64,000 bases of DNA. Origin: Ascaris suum. Taxonomy: Eukaryota; Nematoda; Chromadorea; Rhabditida; Ascarididae. Made by a program: the position numbers and the translations under genes. Below are positions 14,601-27,759 of the stretch, in pieces. Every line of letters begins with the position of its first letter. Within the stretch, counting starts at the first letter, position 1. A model generated the notes under the pieces. It made no database searches. It saw only the letters and a list, made by a program, of their open reading frames with translations, and had not been told where the DNA came from. Location: NCBI GenBank assembly GCA_013433145.1, contig CM024191.1, positions 5,844,501 to 5,908,500 of the forward strand, read 5' to 3'.

Positions 14601-17600
14601 TTTATACGAGGCTGTTTTAATATCCTCTCAACGATGCAGATCTAAATAGAGAATTTCCGCGAATGTATCCATTCGAGAGTTTTTTCAACGAAAAGTTCTC
14701 CATCGATGCCAGCAATTTTTTTTTTTTTTTTTTGTTATTGTATCCGAGAGGCTTCTGCCGCTGTAGAGCTTTGGGAAAGTCTTCATCTGAGGGAGATCTT
14801 ATATATCGCTTCCTATCAGATTCTTATCGGGAATTTCTGGAAAGACAAAGAAGGTCATAACAGCGTTTTCGACGAGGGATATTCAGGAGTTGATTATACT
14901 GGGCATTCATCGCCAGGATAATTTAAACGCTTCCGAAAGAGGAGAGGAGTTTTTTTGCCAGGATCATTCTAGTGTTCTTAGTGAAAAAGCTTTAGCGGGC
15001 TGAAGAAATCAAAATTTGTATGATCGTGGGAGAAGAGTGGTTGACAACGAATCTAAGAAGTAACATAAATAATGCTCATGTTTGTGGCAGATGTGGCCTG
15101 AGCTCGAATGGGGATTCATTTTTGAACGGAATAACAAACGGAGCAAGTTGGTACCACCTGGCTGGCGGTATGCAAGATTGGCAATATGTACACACTAATT
15201 GTATGGAGATCACTATTGAAATGGGATGCTTCAAATTTCCTTTTAACAACATGCTATCGAAATTATGGGACGATCACAAGTTTTCACTTCTTGCTTTTAT
15301 GCGCTTTGTCCATAAAGGTATTTATTTTGCCTAAAATTCTTTAATATTATATTGAGATTAGTCGATTATAAGATTGCTTGGACGTTAAAAGAATGAAATT
15401 GTTTTTCTGGATTTTATGAAATATGTGGAATGAATTGTTGAAATTTAGTTTTCTTTCGAAATAGTTTTTCAAAGACATTTGCACTTACCGATTTCTGGAT
15501 TCTATACGAAAACAGCAGATGAGATGATCGAGTCTTTTTCTTTTTTTTTTCGGGAATTGGAATTTCTTTTTTTTTTGGCGCATTTTTGGATTCTTATATC
15601 AGACTACACTGAAATTGTTTTTAATTAATAATCTCATTAAAAGCATTTGGACACATATTTTTACATTGGTTTATTTTATATTTGTATTGATTTCCACACA
15701 GATCAAATCTCTGCATAGTTGCTTCCAATTTTTGATGTCTAATGTTGATTGATTTTCGCTACTGCTGTTTCAGGAGTAAAAGGATTTGTATTCAATTCGA
15801 AGGGAGATCCAGTGGAAGGGGCTATTTTTTCGCTTACTGAAGGCAAAAATATTTCAACAACGGCGGATGGAGAGTTTTGGAGGATCCTTCTACCTGGAAA
15901 GTACAAGGTCATTTCTTTCAATCTGCCTTGGATGTATGCTGTATTAATTTACTTATTACCTGTCTAGTACTTTCTTCATTTGAAGAGGTTGAACACGTAC
16001 TTGCAAAATTATGAAGGTGAGAAGTGGTCTCCTGCGCTTTTTGATATTGTTATATGAACCTTTTTTGTCTTCGGATCATTCGGACTTTAGTTGCTCGGTG
16101 GTTGTCAGCAAGAAGCAAGCGCTATCTTGTGTGAGGATATGTTTAATTTGTTATCCAATTTTACAGCAAAAGATATACGATGATTTTAGGAAATCCCTTA
16201 AAATCTAACGGTGTTTGTTTAGTTTATACACATCGAAATGTGAAAGTGTTTCGATTGTTCTCTTTAATATTACGATTTTTCGGCGATGTTGTCTTATAAT
16301 ATTGCTTTTCTCTTAATATATTCGATGATGTTATAATCTTTGTGTTATAATTTAGCATTCTTGTAGCACAGTGTAGGTGTATCATATTCCAGGTGACCGT
16401 ATCTCATGCAGATTATGAGACAAAGACCTTCGAGATTGAAGTGGAAAACGGGCCTGCAAAGCAAATCAACATAACGCTCGACGATAAAATCTGTCGACCG
16501 AGTGAGCTGCTTTGATGTTTTTTTTTTCTGCGCTTTAATGGCACTCATATATCAAAACACTAAGGAAACAGCAATTTGGCTGAAGAAACCATCGATTTTT
16601 TTCTCGCATGTATTAGTTTCACGTAAAGCATAAGGTCTTATGGGCGGCTTAGGGTGATGATGGCAAAACGGTTTGCTTCTTTTTACGAGAGGGCAGGTTA
16701 CTGACGAATAGGGCTAGGCTCGGATTCACAGGTAATTATCCTGAGTTTTTAAGCCTCAACATCAGCACCTTATCGTCCGAAAACTCCAGAGGATGCCTTA
16801 CTTCATTGCTGAGGCTTAGGAACCTAGTCAGCGCTGAAGCCTGGCTTAATTCGACGGTAATGTCAGGCTGTTGCGTAACGTTGTTGTTGAGTTTACGATG
16901 GAATGCGACTGTGATCGATTTGATTTAATTCGTATAATCATTAAAACAATCATCGCCTATTCGATCGCAGTAATGTGTGTGGCAGTATGTCACATTTTGG
17001 CGCTTCTGCAGAAAAAAAAGACGCACACAGCCCATTTCCTAAATTTGCCCGAGGCGGTGTGCGGAAGGCGAGATCCAGAATATAGCTTGCTTGCTTACGA
17101 AATAAATAAAGAGGCTACATAAATGATGCAATAGAAATATTTTTTGCACATATTTGTGCGTGCTGCAGAACCTAAGATTATTGCTTTTTATTAATGAATA
17201 GTTTGTTGCAGCAGAGGATGGTGTGCATGTTCGTGGCGCAGGATCAATACGTGTCGGGTTGATAGGTATAGATGCACGTTCCGATAATCTCATATCGGCG
17301 ATGCTGAACGTTTCATGTGGTTACAATGAGCTCACTGATGTGATCTTCAAGAACGCCACTCTCCATATTGTGCCACTTTTCTCCACCTCCAAGCACAACG
17401 CATATTTCAAGGTTGTGAAAAAGTTTCTTTTGATTGCATTGATTTGAAATTGTTTAAAAGGGAAGTGTTTTTTGAGAGATTTGATCAAATTTTTATTGCG
17501 ATTGATTACTGAAAATTTTTGAATTTTTCATTAAGGATTGATGGGAGAATATAAAAGAAATCATACACTTATTTGTTTGCAGAATCATTCACTGGAAGTG

Positions 17601-20600
17601 TTAATCGTCTTGGGCCAAGGTGCACCAAAATCGACAATTTTCAGCGCCGGTGAAAACACGCCGGTTACATTCGACCAATCGGAATTCGATCAAAGCCTTC
17701 AAAAGTTTGTCTGCTTATTGGTGACTTTTGGCTTTTCGCCGAGAAGCAATCCTTTTTCTTATTTCGCCACTTGTTTTGTTTCCAAAAAAAGGGAAATCAT
17801 TCGTGAGTCTCTGAAAATTGCTCTGGAATGCTTCCTCATTTCGATGCTCTAAACGCCGATACTATTGTCTTCTAGAGGAACTTGCTAAGAAACGCTTGAG
17901 AATAAACGTTATTTTAAGTTTAGGCTGCAGTTGCTGACGTTTTGGCTAATTGTTGTCACAATAAGCTGCAAATTGGGTATTATAACGTCATCTAACCTTT
18001 GACGCTTAAGTAAGTTATCCTTACAAGTTACAGGCAAAACTACTCGAGAAATTGAGAGCAGAATTTCCAGACACAATTTGGCATATTCTTAAGGGTGTGT
18101 ATGTATTTTCAGAAGTATATGTGTACACATGTTGCTTTAAGAGTAATTATAAATAAATAAATAAACATTTGTTTCTTTATATTTATATCTAGTCTAACAA
18201 ACTGTTCATTCCAATGATCATTCTTCGAAACACATCGTTCCTAACAATCAGCAATAAATGCACGCGAAACACCGGGCTCCTTTAAATCCATTCAATTCCC
18301 GCTGGGTGCTTAACTTTCTGCATGAATTGAACATGGAGGGAAAAAAGTTCCAAAAAAAAAAACGCTCGTGGAGGTGACCTTGACTCTTATGGCGAAGTTT
18401 TTTGATTGACATTTGAGGAGCATTTTTGAAATATTCGAATTTCGAGCGCATAAAATCATTAGTGACCATTCGCCTATCCATTACTTTAGCCGATCGCTAC
18501 CTGCTTCTAGTGTGGGCTTTTGCAGTCGTGCGTAGGCAACTTCTGCCGTCCATGCTAACCCTCCCCATACCTCCACCTTCCCCAGTCTTTCTCTAGATTG
18601 CCATTATAGTTGTTTTTCAGTTGCAGGACGCAAGTGAAAAAAGAACTACTTAATGCTTCTACCACAGTGGAGTTTATATTGTTGAATTTGAAGAGTGTTC
18701 GCGAACAGTTCGGTCGCTTGTGTGAACCATCTACTGGATTCGGGAGTTTCATCATTGGTCGACATGATGGGCATGAAGAGCACATTTCAAATGGGCGTCT
18801 CATTAGGGTGCTCTCAACACGATGAGTATATGTCCATCGCTGCAATCTCGGCCATTTTACAGGTCAGCTAATGATTCATTTGTTCAAGGATTCCACCACC
18901 TTGTTAGAAGGCCTGATACTTTCTTTTGATGGATGACCTTCCGTCTGAAAGATCTGTCATTTCGTCCTTCAGGTTTTTTATTACGACGTTTAAAAGGGGG
19001 TTATGTTGTCAGAGTGAGATAGTTTAGTGTTGATAGCAATATTCTTGAATGCAGTTGCTATCCTTTTTTTTTGGTTTAGACGACTTGTTGTATTTGCTAG
19101 TAATATTGTGCGTCTCTTTAAAAAGTTGCATTATATCATAGAATATTATTTGTTTTATTAATTTATTTCTATCGCACAAAACGAGGACTATTTTGGCCAA
19201 TCAGCTGGTCCGCTTAGAGTATATTATATAACCACTATGTCTTTATTCAGAGTATGAGTTGTCGTTAAGAAGCAATGCTTGATTGCATTGTAAATAGAAG
19301 AATTGTTATTTCGGCTATTTGCCCGTTAAGTATACGTTCATTCTAGTTCTTCGAGTTGATTGCGGTAATTGGGAGCGTAAAGTAAAGGTCGTATCATGAA
19401 ACAGCAACCTCAGTGAATACTTTTAAAAGAACTATCGCTACTGATTGGAATGAGCTGCACAAAGTTTAGTAGATTTTTATATAGTATTATTGAGTTGTAA
19501 AAATGATTTATTTTAATATAAACAAAAATTTTGCAATATTTAAATTTCATATAAACATTCATTCTTAGATGTGAAAAGTGCTGAGGTTCGTAAGAAATTA
19601 ATCCGACGTTTGAGATATCGTTGAAGATATTTCATTCGGCATATCGTTAGGTTCATGTGGGATCATAATTGGTCCTTCGTTTTCGGTTTGATTGCAGTGA
19701 ACGAATTTCCAGCTTTCATTGTCTTTTTATGAGAACGTCTAGGAAAAATTCTCGAAGTGATTCTATTTGCGTTAATTGAACCAAATTTTAATCCGTCGAT
19801 CTTTCTTCCTTCTCCCTTCCTTGTTCAAACGCTATTGTGATTTGAAAATCATTAGGTTGGTTTATTCGATATTCCTGAACAAAAGATGAATAAATTTTGA
19901 TGTTAAAAATTAAACACACATATTTAGACGGTGGTGGGTATCTATGCGACTCGACGGGACCGAGTGAATGAATATTCGGTGATTCCATCGGCGAATCCCG
20001 GTGACCACTTTTTGCCGTCGGAAGTGCTTATGGCCACAAGCGCAGGCGTTGAACGCATCCAGGAGCTGCATTGCGCAACTAGCATCCCTCTGGGCTCTCT
20101 TAAGGCGCTCGTCTTCGGATCTAACCACTCCCCACATACTCTCATCATGGCCGTTGAACAGGTTTTTTCTATGTGGATTTGCTCTTCCACTTTTATGAAG
20201 TGTTTCTTCTGCTTGGTTCTTTCACCCAAAGACATAATTTTACAACGTATTCAAGTTGAAAATGATTGCAATTTGCATACGGAAATGAATTGTTTCTTTT
20301 TTAATTGTTCTGCAGAAATGGATGCGGTTTATTCACGCGGGAATAATCATCAAATATTTCTGAGTTTGAGGACATTGTAAGAGATTTTATTACTAGCGTA
20401 GAAGGCCAACTTCAATACAGAAGCGGATGCGTTCGACGATTGGAGTTGTTGTGCTCATTTGTAAGAATAACGCATTTATGTAAGCTGAATCGATGCAGCG
20501 TTTTTAGACAGGTGTACGGAAATACCTAAGCGCTAAGCTGAATCCACCGAGCATTTCAGACATTGCGCTTCAAACAAGCGCCTTTTCTGGTTTGTGTGAA

Positions 20601-23600
20601 TTGAATACTTGTCATAGTCGAATGTGGATTTTAGAAGACGGAAACATTGGTCTACGAATTGGCTTCACATTTGTGTATGGATGCTTATGCGGATGCAACT
20701 TTCGGGGCGATACTTAATTCTTCGACACTCGTGCTCGTGCCCGAGATTCCACATACACAATTGAACTGCCACGACTACGCATCAATAGTCCCGTTTGAGC
20801 GGCTGGTATCGGAGTTGTTACAGCATTTCCCGTTGGTCGACTATGTTGTGCTAGTGGCTACAGGTGGCATCAAAGTGCGCTATGTGGACGCGAACGGTAG
20901 TGGACTAGCCAAGTTGTTGGCAGATGAGTACGCAAGCGCACACCAACTTATGAATCCAGACAAGCCTGAAATGTGCTCGTGAGTTGTGTTAATCTCTTTC
21001 TTATACTCTCGATTTTTCTTTTGCTTACCCGATGTTGATATGTATTTCAGAAGGTGCAGTTTTGATGGGGCTATGCTGCCATATAGTTTAAGCGCCATGT
21101 TATCTAGAACTTTTGCATATGATGAGTCATCAACTCAACGCCTAATGTACGTGTTGTGAGGCAGAAAAATTAGAAAATTGAAACTAACGGATACGAATTT
21201 TAAGCTTCAGCCCTTCCCGGCTTATCAGTACAAAGTACATCTTCATATTATTTCAGCGGTGCGAAGATGTCGTAACCACATTCTCATTTGCCATTCTGAT
21301 GTTATGTGGTTTTATTTATACAGAAACCGTCCAGGTTCAGAAGTGCCCCCAGAATGGCATCATTAACTGATTCAGTGTTGATGAATGTGCGCTTCTTGTG
21401 CTGTATCGAACTGAAGGAGATGTATTTGATTAAAATCAAGTGAAATGTAAGAAATTCTTCCGAAATGTTGCAGCTGGAGCTGAACTTGGGTGATCTGCAT
21501 TCCGTATTGGAGAGTGCGCTCAATGGGCTCAGCGAAAACTTCGTCGTTTTAGCGTTGTCACCTTGATAGAGTCTTCTAAAAATTCGATGCGCTAAAGTTG
21601 TGTGCGTTGCAGTAGCGTTGAGTCATCGCGGTCAACTGTGGCACCTTTGGAATGGAGTGGTCGAGCTTGGAGGGGTGCTCCTGATGTTCTGCTCGTACAG
21701 ACGGCTTGTTGTTATGAGGAGAGGGGATCCGGACATCTCTACCAGGAAAACAAGGATGCATTGCTTGCCGTTCTCAAACGGGTACACTCTTTGCATTTTT
21801 TGCCATGTATTTGAGACTAGTTTTAGCGCGTTTTCTTTCAAGATGTAATTAGGTATCAGTTTCGCAGTTCAGGAGATGTCCTTATCATCGTATCGCATAT
21901 TTTCCCAATTTTATTTTGTACGTTTCCGATACTCAAGTTTGTCTGGACAGTCGTCGACAGATTCTATTACTCTCTAATGGTATGGACGTGGTGTGGAAAT
22001 GCTGTGTTCGTGCATATATTGCATCGACATATGTATGACAAATTCGGCGCACGAAACTAGACGAGAAGGGGTACGCTGTTATCTGAGGGATGCATAAAAT
22101 GCGTCAGATCTTAGCTCGTTAGGGAAAATGCGAAAACAGATTTAGCTTGCCATTTCTGCTTTTTTTGAGGCCCATAATTAAAAGAGAAATGTCTTCTCAT
22201 TTTCTTATAAAAACTTCAGTTGCGAAGCGTATTCGTTGAATGGGAGGAAAGAGCTCGCGAGAGGCACCTCTCGCGCTTTCCCATTTGTCGAGTTGTGGCT
22301 TGTGTATTTGATATTGTTTGTAAGTCGGTATTTGTTGCAGAGAATGCAGGGTGTTGCCGGACGCGTAGTTTTATCGAGGAATGGCCCGATGGAAGCGTTT
22401 GCGGTCATTTCAGTGAATGGTACGGCGCACAGCAACAGCACATTGTACGATGGACACTATTTTATTTGGCTGCCGCCTGGAACGCATCATGTCTCACTTT
22501 CCATAGATGGTTACTCGCCATCCATTTTCTCCTTAAAGGTTGCCTTTTTATTTCTCGCTTGAAAGATTGAGAGTATTGTTATACGTAATCGTCTGCGGTT
22601 AGAATTATTGATGTTTTTTCCCAGAAGTCAGATGCCAAGTGCGTCTAAAGCTCTATTTTTTCTTGGTTGTTTTGGGAAATCGGAGTTAAATTTTCTCAGA
22701 GAGAGACCACACACAAAGCGCTTTTGTCGAATTGGGCATTGAATATCTGCTCTAAAATTCAACACCTGGACTCAAGTCCTACTGTTCAGTTTTATATGTG
22801 TTTTAGGTGATTTGGTATAGGTTTTTAAGAAAGCGCCTTGCGTTTCCGCAGAATGAGTTTATATATGCTTATTGAAATGGTATCTGAGGTCATATTACAA
22901 AAATCCTTTGTTTCTCATTTTTAGATTAAAGGCTGTTAGCTCATTTGCTTTACGTTTTGCAGTCACAGTTATGAAGGGGGTGGCTAATTTTTTTCTCTCT
23001 CACTGTAAGTTTCTGCATTTCTGCACAGTTTTTTCAAGGATTCTAATTCTTCCAACGGATTATTCACACTTGATCGCTTATATTTTTTTAAAAGCAATAT
23101 TTCATTCTCCGTTGGTTTCATGACGCATCGTATGACGATTATTCTTATATGCTGGAATATTTCTGAGAAGCGTGTTTGAAAAATCATTGGAGGTGAATGG
23201 TATTATATTATTATAATTTTAGTAACATAATGTGTTGCTGTGTTACGATTATAATAAAATGACGTGTTATATTGTCATAGTAGTGTAGTGTGTTATGTTG
23301 CTATGATTATAGTAAGTAGCATAACGCAGGCTGCTGCAATGGTTACTAGACATAATGGAGTGGTTGAAGGTGAATTTTAGGTGAATCCGCTCGCGCAGAC
23401 AGTGCACAACATTTGGTTATCGACGCCATTTACATTTTCATCTCTCTTCGACACTTCAAACTTGGCCGTTATCATCGTCGCTTTCATCATAATCGCAGCC
23501 GTTTTTGTATGTGTTTCATTACAGTTTTGTTGCTTATCGATCGGATTTGTTTCTTATGACTAGTGAATGATCGTTGTTCATAAAATTTATTTATTTATTA

Positions 23601-24086
23601 CAACTTGTGCTGTTTGGCTAAGCTACGCTATTTAAGCAACTATACTAAGATGACCACAACTACGGTGAATGGAACTGGCTAGTGATTTATTGTTTTATGT
23701 GCTACTCAAAAATGCTTCTTGATGAAATGTGTAAAAAAGGCAAAGGTTTGAGGCGGACTGCATTAGTGAGTATAGTTTGTGGCCAAGTGGCAAGTTAACT
23801 GTGGCCTAGTGCAGTTGCCTGCTAGAACATTGGTAAGTATGGCAATGCGGTTTACTTCAAGGCAGCACTTCTTCATCTGATTTATAATTGTTTTCTTTTT
23901 AAATATTGAAATACTTATTTTTAGATATGCATTTATGAGTTGTGTTGTAATCGAGGTATTGGTGCGGGACGACCATGGGAAGATGGTTTTGAACGTTTGC
24001 CTCTAAACGATGTTGAAACGGACAGCTCCGATGAAGATTCTGTGGAACTCGACGAAACACATAAGCGTGTAATAATCTCTGCATAA
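9069..24086 (+). CDS. cpd: Carboxypeptidase D-like M14 metallocarboxypeptidase, single-pass membrane protein
   Basis: CPD trims C-terminal Lys/Arg from secreted proteins in the trans-Golgi and endosomes. Exons: 9069-9292, 10309-10510, 11107-11274, 12114-12276, 13346-13490, 15091-15317, 15774-15907, 16393-16501, 17212-17411, 17583-17720, 18034-18094, 18696-18862, 19928-20161, 20635-20978, 21051-21146, 21324-21342, 21474-21553, 21613-21781, 22341-22538, 23381-23506, 23925-24086. All phases match, giving 1121 aa. Residues 1-20 form a signal peptide. Domain I (about 75-376) has zinc ligands H139, E142 and H251, substrate-binding N209-R210, Y322 and catalytic E344. A transthyretin-like segment follows (about 377-455). 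Domains II (about 458-646) and III (about 725-960) keep the fold pattern but lose key residues. A second transthyretin-like segment spans about 961-1026. A membrane helix (about 1050-1070) precedes a tail with FERLPL and an acidic Ser/Asp/Glu cluster. Exons 11, 12, 16 and 17 are the least certain. Confidence 0.93.
11650..11742. repeat. (TTTA)n tetranucleotide repeat in a CPD intron
   Basis: An interrupted TTTA/TTTG repeat of about 90 bp lies in the third CPD intron (11275-12113). It is simple sequence with no coding potential. Confidence 0.85.
14610..14800 (+). pseudogene. Possible relic carboxypeptidase exon inside a CPD intron
   Basis: Inside the CPD intron 13491-15090, one frame from about 14632 reads [13 protein letters not shown], closely resembling the substrate-binding block of exon 4 ([13 protein letters not shown]). 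After an 18-nt T run, a different frame reads [13 protein letters not shown], which loosely resembles the [10 protein letters not shown] helix that follows this motif in exon 4. The frame change across the T run and the lack of clear splice sites suggest a decayed copy of an exon 4-like unit rather than a used alternative exon. The match is short and may be coincidence. Confidence 0.35.
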
Positions 24087-25808
24087 TCAACATTATTATT
24101 TGTGCTGAGATTGTTTCAATATCGTCACAAATACTAGTCGACAATGATGCCATTTCTGTGTCTTACTCTTTTTATGCGGTTAGTTTAAGAGTTGTTAGCG
24201 TTCATCTATATTCACTACAGGGATAAATCGAATCATTTTTTAAAAATCGTCGCTGCATCCATTAAATCATTATGCTAAACTACTGCATTTTGCCTAAATT
24301 TTATCATAGTTTATATCTTTTTTTTTTCTGAAGGGATTATTTGAATATCTTATTTTTATTTCTATTCTGTATTTCTATTTCTATTCTGTATGCCGATTTT
24401 TATTGTTTTCGTTGACAGTTTTTTATTTAATTTCGAAATCGGAGATAGGCATCATAAATTTTGAGAGAAGCTGAATATATCCTAGAATTCATTTCTTACG
24501 ATAATTTCCACAACTAATGAGATAAACTAATGAAAATTTTCCCGATAGTATTATTAGATCTGGGAATTTTTTTTTTTTTTAACGAGAAAACCGATTCGCG
24601 TACGTAACTATGGAAATGTGAATTATTGAAATTCAATTTATGCGGTCTTTTGTTGAATAGCGCAAAGCAACCAAACTAACAAACTTTCAAAAGTCGTTTA
24701 TTATTGACTTGATGTTATTTTTTGAATATTTACATTTGTATAATTAGGTGATTGAGGTAATTATTTGACTCGTTAATTATGAAAGTTTTCATTGAACGCA
24801 TTTCCTCACCTTAATATCCATATTTATTGAAATTTTTTTTTCAACTTATTTTATCTATCTTTTAACTTTCTATTTTATTTTCACTTTCCTTTTTCTCTCT
24901 TTTTTTTTTCTGTTCATTTTTGTTGATGCATATCGTTTTTGCACTCATCACAATCGATTTTCGCATTGTCTATTTGTTTGATTATTGTTTACGTTATGAT
25001 AGATAGACAGCTTAATGCATCGATTCTTATAAATATAGCCGAATACAAATAAATGAACTTTTATATTGCTATTAAAAAGGATATAATTGTTGATTGATAA
25101 TTAATCAATTGTGATCAAGATGCTGAATGCACATTCGATTTTATTTGAAGACTTTTTTTAGTCAACGTTTTTGCTTCGCACTAATTCGATGAATTATCGA
25201 TTGATTATTTTCATGTATAAGTGAAATTATTTCAATATTGATCGATTATATTAGCACTATTATTCATGGCAATTCATTTTCTGCACATTTGAGCTTTTTT
25301 TTTTGCATTTGTTTACTTTGTTTGCACTATTTTCAATATATTTTATTCTTACGATAGCTAATTAGTCATATTCACTGAAAAAATTTTCAAAATTTTCCAA
25401 TTTTTTTTTAAAGAAATCACTTTTATTTCTTTTTAATGCATGGTTATTTTCTCTTCCACAATTTTTACGCTCTAAGAGAGTAATAAAGAAATTCGTATTG
25501 ACCATCATTCCCGATCGATGATATGAATTGATTGTGATATCTAATGAGTATTATTGATTTTATTGTAAAATGAACTGTTGCAAAATGGTAAGAGAATTTG
25601 TGAGTGGGTGTTTTGTAGAAATATTTTTGTGATCTTTTCTTTTTTTTTTTCGTTTCACTTATTTCTTATTTATTCACTTAGTGTTTATCACTTGTTATGT
25701 TTTTCTTTCTCTATTTCTTTATTCATATGTTTTGTGGAATTGCCCACATTGAGAGGCAGTTTGTGATTTCTCTTTGCGATTATTTTTGAACTACTTCATG
25801 CGTAATTT

Positions 25809-25900
25809 GTGCCAGTACTGATTTTCTTATTTCATTATCTGTGCCGGTACTGATTTTCTTATTTCATTGTCTGTGCCAGTACTGATTTTCTTATTTCAAT
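25809..25900. repeat. 32-nt tandem repeat, about 2.9 copies
   Basis: Three copies of a unit starting gtgcc(a/g)gtactgattttc begin at 25809, 25841 and 25873, an exact 32-nt spacing. The copies differ by only a few substitutions. The repeat is intergenic. Confidence 0.9.
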
Positions 25901-27759
25901 AATATTTTGCTTTGTCTAGGAATGATGGCTATCATTCGATACTTCAGAAAAAAAAAAAAAGAAATAATGCACTTATTTCATAATATGGTGTTGATAATCT
26001 GAAAGTTCTTTGAATTGCCAACGAGTTAAGCACGCTTTTATGGTTTAGTAACCATTAGCAGGTGATTTAACCCTACGATTGAGCGTTTATTAGCAAATCA
26101 AATTTTTATTCATCAAATATTATCACCAAGTGAATTGAATTAATTATTGTTAGCTTATTGCCGGTACTTGCGCTTTTCCCTGAAACAGCAATTCCGGCCT
26201 CAAATCTTTAGTTATAGCGATAATTATCTTTGTTTTATTTTTAAAAGGGCGCAGTTATCGCTTTTCGATTTTTTTTTTTTTTTTTTTTACTATGGAAATT
26301 TGGTTAGCCGATCGGTTTTTGCTCTAAATATCACTTTTTTTTTTCATTTTCCACGATTATTGCGTTAAAAAAAAAGGTAGCATCTTTCAGGTATTATTTG
26401 TATCCCTCAGTGAAAACTTCATTTGTTTATACTTCCTTGTCATCATTCGTATTTTTTTTTAGTGTCTGTCAATTTGTCATATTGCAATTAATTTAAATTT
26501 TGCATCATTTTAAAATAGAGATTTCTTTTACTATTGTATAAGCATAATATTGTTGTAGTGGTGATAATTTTTCATCCTACAATGAGCGTAATGTTGTTCA
26601 ATGCTATTCATGTGGGGGTGATTTATATAGTATTCAATTGTCGACGCATTTAACTTCCCGATCTACTAAACGGATCAATCACGTTTATGATATAATCGTC
26701 TTCATATAGGGTTGAATATTTCGGATAAAGAATTAAAGGATGGGTATTGTTTTGATGCTATTTCCGTTGAACCATCTACGCAATTTGAAATCCATTGACA
26801 GAATTAATTCACTATGAGTAAATTGTAAAGAGTTGTCTTACTAATTAGCGAGTACTCTCATGCGTAATTACTTTTAATAATAAATTCCAGTAAAATTCCC
26901 TAGAAACTAAGTTGATGTTGAACGAATTTTTTCTACGATTTTCAACATCTTTCACAATGATTTACATGTGAATTAACCAGGTAATTTGAATATTTACTCG
27001 AATGTTCTAGCTGTCAATAGTATAAAAAATTGAGCTATATGTAATAAATATTTTTTATTTGCTCATTATTATTGAAGTTAATCGATCGCATAGTACTATT
27101 GACTTCTCTTTCTTATGTACGTATTAAATTTTACAAGAAAATGTGGTCGATTTTGCCGCATAAATGAGTTAATTATTTTCTGTGTTTTACGTTTATTAGG
27201 CAACTGTAGCACACAGCTGGTTGCACATTATATGAATTGCGGCTTTTTCTTTTTTTTTAAATAATTGCTTATAGCGCTATCGTAGTTGTTGCTATGAGAC
27301 TCTCAAATCTCTGTTTCTGTGGTGCGCATCGTAAGTGCTAAGCGGTCCGGTAAGTTTATCGAAACTCGCATGCTGCTTTATACTCTGTTAAAAAAATTAT
27401 AAAGTGACCACCCACATAATGATATTTGATTGTTCTAGTATTATGGTCGATGGTTGAATATGTCTGCTGCGCATCCTTACCTAAGCAATCGTTTTTTTTT
27501 TTTTTTTGTTGTTAAGCATCTTTATTCAATCGACCATTAGGCAATATAGGAAAGAAGAGCACCATTGTAATATCCGTTATCGTTGCCTCACGATTATCAT
27601 CCCTCATAAAACAAAGTACGATCTCGTGCAACTTCATGATGCTATGCGAACGTTCAGCATTTTATCAGACTCTGTGCCCACTTCGTTAAATTTAAGCACA
27701 TCGCATTATAAGCTGTGAGAGTAGGTTTTTGTTTTTCAAAAAAAAAAAAAAAAAATTAT

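Noticed and set aside
20314..20378. Possible CPD exon after ctgcag at 20314
   Set aside because: The neighbouring exons (ending 20161 and starting 20635) already join in phase and continue the domain; this piece runs into a stop.
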